This document shows positions 62,401-64,000 of a DNA stretch of 64,000 bases, piece after piece (position 1 is the stretch's first letter; every line of letters begins with the position of its first letter). Where the stretch lies: NCBI RefSeq assembly GCF_019423325.1, contig NZ_JAHZBQ010000001.1, positions 744,001 through 808,000 of the forward strand, given 5' to 3'. A program made the translations under genes and the position numbers. The notes beneath the pieces are model-generated. The model worked only from the letters and a program-made list of their open reading frames with translations, did not search any database and was not told where the DNA came from. The stretch comes from Campylobacter sp. Lineage in GTDB: Bacteria; Campylobacterota; Campylobacteria; Campylobacterales; Campylobacteraceae.

Positions 62401-64000
62401 CGGGCGCTACTGAGCTATTCGGCAATAAAGGCAACACCGTAATCGTAAAAGAGGGCACAGGTAATCTAGGCAACAAAAACATAAGCTCAGGTAGAGCCGA
62501 CGTCAAAGATACTGAAACGCCTAATACTATCCACAATAACTACACTACGATCAAAGGCGGAACGGGATTTGGCGATGTATATGCAGGCTATGGTGATAGC
62601 GGAACCCAAGATGTTCACGACAACCATCTAAACTTTGAAGAGACTTCAAAAGGCGCGGTAGTAAACGGAAATATCGGTGCAGGCTATAACGCTAATGGAA
62701 ACGTTCATGATAATAAGGTAACCACTGATGATACCACCATTAACGGCAATGTCTACGGCGCACAGACAGCTAACGGCAATGCAGTTAAAAACATTGTAAA
62801 TCTACAAGGCAGTAGAGTAGGTGGCGATGTATACGGCTCAAAAGCTAGCGGTTCTGCAACAAACAGTACCGTGAATTTAAGCAACACGCAAGTTGCTGGC
62901 AACGTCTACGCAGCAGATGCTGCTAGCGGCAGCGGTAATACCGTAAATTTCTATGGTGGTAAAGTCGGTAAAACTATCTACGGTCTATCTAGCGCAGGCG
63001 GCACAAATAACACCTTAAACGTATATAACGCCTCTACTCAAAAAACCGCAGGCGATATAGCAAATCTTAACGTATTAAACTTCGACGGAATTTCAAGCGC
63101 TAACGGCAGCGCTGCAACTGCAGCTTTGAATTTAACTACTACTAATGATACTAATATCATCAATGACGCTAAATTTAAACTAAATGGCGAAGAGTATGAC
63201 GTAAATAAAGATACCTACCACTCGCTTAATATTGAGGAGGGTAAGGAGTATTATCTAATCCATAATGCCGGCAATACCTTTACAGGCTTCAAAGAAAAAG
63301 CTAAGCAAACGGATAATGAATTTACCATTACCGGTAAGAGTAGCTATGAGATTAACCTTAAAGGCTTAATCCAAAGTGCCGACAATCAATCTATCTTAGT
63401 TCAAGGCAAAAGACTTACCGGCAGAAATATATCTAGCGACGGCAAATTCGATAACGAAGAAATTACTAAATATACTCCGGATCTAAGCAATGGTGCTAAT
63501 ATTAACGTAGGAAAAACTCCGGGAACTAATAAAGATTTTGAAGGACTTGACATAGATACTTCAAATACACCTGGCGTTAAATCTAAAGTTACTTTGGTAG
63601 ATGGTAAAAATATCGGCACTATCAAAGGAGATGCTGACGATACGATAAACGTAGGTAAAGAAGATGGCTCTTTAGTACCGGGCACTATCGAAGCTAAAAA
63701 TATCGTAGGCGTTGGCAAGTTAAATTTCAATATGCCTAATGGTTACAACGGCGATCCGGCTCTTAAACTAACTGGCAATACCTCTACAAATCTAATCGGT
63801 ACCGACGTTAAGATAAATAATGCTCAAAAAGATAAGGACTATACCCTAATCAAAGGCAACGCTGATATAAATTTCCAAGATAAAACCACTCAAAAAGAGC
63901 AAGTCTATAACATTATAGACAACGCTCACTATCAATATGACGGCGAGACCTTTAGAAAGCAAAATAACAATAAAGAGCTTATCTATAGAGAAGGCACCAT
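59484..64000 (+). CDS. Giant autotransporter-like surface protein, incomplete at the window end
   Basis: One frame stays open for 1,505 codons and leaves the window. Seen: signal peptide (about 1-28, ending MPMQALA), then a long passenger without Cys, rich in Gly, Asn, Thr, Ser, Val and Asp, with regular short strands (GNTVNI, GGTV, GDVYG, GNVYGA) that predict a right-handed beta-helix. From about residue 600 a unit of about 555 codons begins to repeat (NVLNF at 61404 and 63069; HYQYDGETFR at 62256 and 63927). No beta-barrel domain is inside the window, so the type Va assignment is inferred from signal peptide and passenger style; a hemagglutinin-like two-partner protein is possible. Such proteins usually serve adhesion or biofilm formation. 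Promoter and ribosome site are intact. Confidence 0.85.
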   Translation, partial: MKDIKIPIISGLSIAATLALMPMQALADNAIATVTGGGSDGVLHTPGDGYYSGGYEGTGNGGGSKNHIVTITGSASGTDMSGYSIYGGGMGNSNITPTTSADRNQITIQNRATVTTVIGGEGIGATGNTVNIINATVNRVVLGGNGTWAGMRPQSGNAVGNTVNIEGNSHIIGDNKTMGYFQAIVSGGRARYGHSAENNTVNIKSAAQIDKYRIEGATIHEGGSAKGNSVNITGAIVLNSGQEIDGAVSVSPNFVSTLEENYVVINSAGAKLQNITGANATREGITIGSNATAIGNWVELKAGQVESTTGSYMAAVSKNNYSKITGGTVIRDVQGGFGGGGNTTHVATSEGDYANISGGEIGGSAYGFRNVNGEIKSSYVEMSGGKVAQDAIGGNSVNGKISNTKVTLNGGEVSHDVIGGNSVNGEVTGARVDIKKGATIGHDIIGGRSEEGKVEGSWVVADLTNKTVNQVIGGTNKIGIGSGTANNNHVQVTGGTLNGAALGGRGEQGVSGNEFSATGVTFNDNVSGGTTSKGNATGNVLTLSNSKVEGGKQVKGGNAMLLGSASGNRVNLWDHTTVTGDVFGAEAVGANSDNNTVHLSDSTVTGTIYGLYGTGSGSGNTLINASNASNPNQAGNIARFNVLNFQNISNAYSDASKAALQITDGVKTNINKAKFQLGDHDYDVDTYAIGDGEKRYLIHNEAKFEKFDEKVKHTDNVFTIKNATTYSMNLKGLMEDDDGKSIVIQGKKKTNRTITDGTFDQSEFNKYKGPAGEDPTIDVGEDPNAPENFGGLNIDTNAIPKATINLVSGDNIGTIKANDDDTINVGKDGNNPLVPGNITAKNIEKSGPGKLKINFNLPNNYNGGNPAIKLTDSGTTDLTGTDVNVNNAKDGTTYTLVKKTNGGTINFNDRDVQKNQTYTITDKDHYQYDGETFRRENGNQELVYKKGTITNAWGDTDFDSSELTKNQASNKAAGATELFGNKGNTVIVKEGTGNLGNKNISSGRADVKDTETPNTIHNNYTTIKGGTGFGDVYAGYGDSGTQDVHDNHLNFEETSKGAVVNGNIGAGYNANGNVHDNKVTTDDTTINGNVYGAQTANGNAVKNIVNLQGSRVGGDVYGSKASGSATNSTVNLSNTQVAGNVYAADAASGSGNTVNFYGGKVGKTIYGLSSAGGTNNTLNVYNASTQKTAGDIANLNVLNFDGISSANGSAATAALNLTTTNDTNIINDAKFKLNGEEYDVNKDTYHSLNIEEGKEYYLIHNAGNTFTGFKEKAKQTDNEFTITGKSSYEINLKGLIQSADNQSILVQGKRLTGRNISSDGKFDNEEITKYTPDLSNGANINVGKTPGTNKDFEGLDIDTSNTPGVKSKVTLVDGKNIGTIKGDADDTINVGKEDGSLVPGTIEAKNIVGVGKLNFNMPNGYNGDPALKLTGNTSTNLIGTDVKINNAQKDKDYTLIKGNADINFQDKTTQKEQVYNIIDNAHYQYDGETFRKQNNNKELIYREGT
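61386..64000 (+). repeat. Large internal duplication in the autotransporter gene, period about 1,665-1,671 bp
   Basis: The stretch starting AGNIARFNVLNF (61386) recurs as GDIANLNVLNF (63051). Order is conserved: YLIHN, NLKGL, ILVQGK or IVIQGK, NIGTIK, TINVGK, KLNFNMPN or KINFNLPN, HYQYDGETFR, then ELVYKKGTI or ELIYREGTI. DNA identity is partial, so the duplication is not recent. The second copy is cut by the window end and more may follow. Confidence 0.8.

Overview
The window reads as chromosome of an epsilonproteobacterium, almost certainly a Campylobacter. Markers are a Campylobacter-type major outer membrane porin, a cts-type transformation operon, and several gene orders that I recall from C. 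jejuni: era-hslU-hslV-rplI-argG next to an S4 gene-tsaE-lptB; bpt-small gene-pycA; a cytochrome-hemL-atpZ-like cluster; pyrD-M16 peptidase-dapA-SDR; and kefB-hspR-cbpA-htrA. Base composition is much more G+C-rich than C. jejuni, which fits an oral species such as C. gracilis, C. showae or C. rectus. I cannot name the species from the sequence alone. No IS element, prophage or CRISPR array was seen.

Layout. 1-0.6 kb: an AT-rich unknown gene and a 37-codon ORF. 0.9-5.9 kb: porin, HtpG and a membrane-anchored Sel1 protein. 6.1-8.4 kb: ftsW-murG. 9.5-11.8 kb: ftsK. 11.9-21.3 kb: one tightly overlapping minus-strand operon for a type II secretion/type IV pilus-like DNA-uptake machine (PilMN-like fusion, PilO-like, CtsR/PilP-like, CtsD secretin, CtsP ATPase, two accessory proteins, CtsE, CtsF), with era directly upstream. 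22.7-27.9 kb: hslUV, rplI, argG and, divergently, S4 protein-tsaE-lptB. 28.9-34.1 kb: beta-propeller protein, two lipoproteins, bpt, pycA, tRNA-Leu, HU. 34.4-40.0 kb: two-component system, cytochrome c, hemL, AtpZ-like protein and a membrane protein with a long low-complexity insert. 40.4-45.95 kb: operon pyrD-M16 peptidase-dapA-SDR-pgsA, in which PyrD has a tail of about 340 residues. 46.6-53.4 kb: rseP, yggS, a broken ABC ATPase, unknown genes, a methyltransferase and a membrane protein with a probable frameshift. 53.7-58.6 kb: kefB, hspR-cbpA, htrA. 59.5-64.0 kb: the first 1,505 codons of a giant autotransporter-like protein that runs off the window.

The most distinctive property is a very high density of AAATTT and related RAATTY hexamers, in spacers and in coding sequence. 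RAATTY is, as I recall, the site methylated by C. jejuni CtsM to mark DNA for uptake. Two low-complexity protein segments (the PyrD tail and the 38.8-40.0 kb membrane protein) are essentially coding arrays of these hexamers. Together with the cts operon in the same window, this suggests that uptake-site accumulation has shaped spacers and even proteins. That link is inference.

Regulation visible in the sequence: a near-consensus HspR (HAIR) operator overlapping the cbpA-hspR promoter; a CIRCE-like element with one perfect half-site inside a consensus sigma-70 promoter of htpG; competing hairpins before rseP; and strong hairpin terminators after porA, htpG, hup and the cts operon. ftsK has no ATG, GTG or TTG before its first membrane segment and probably starts at ATA.
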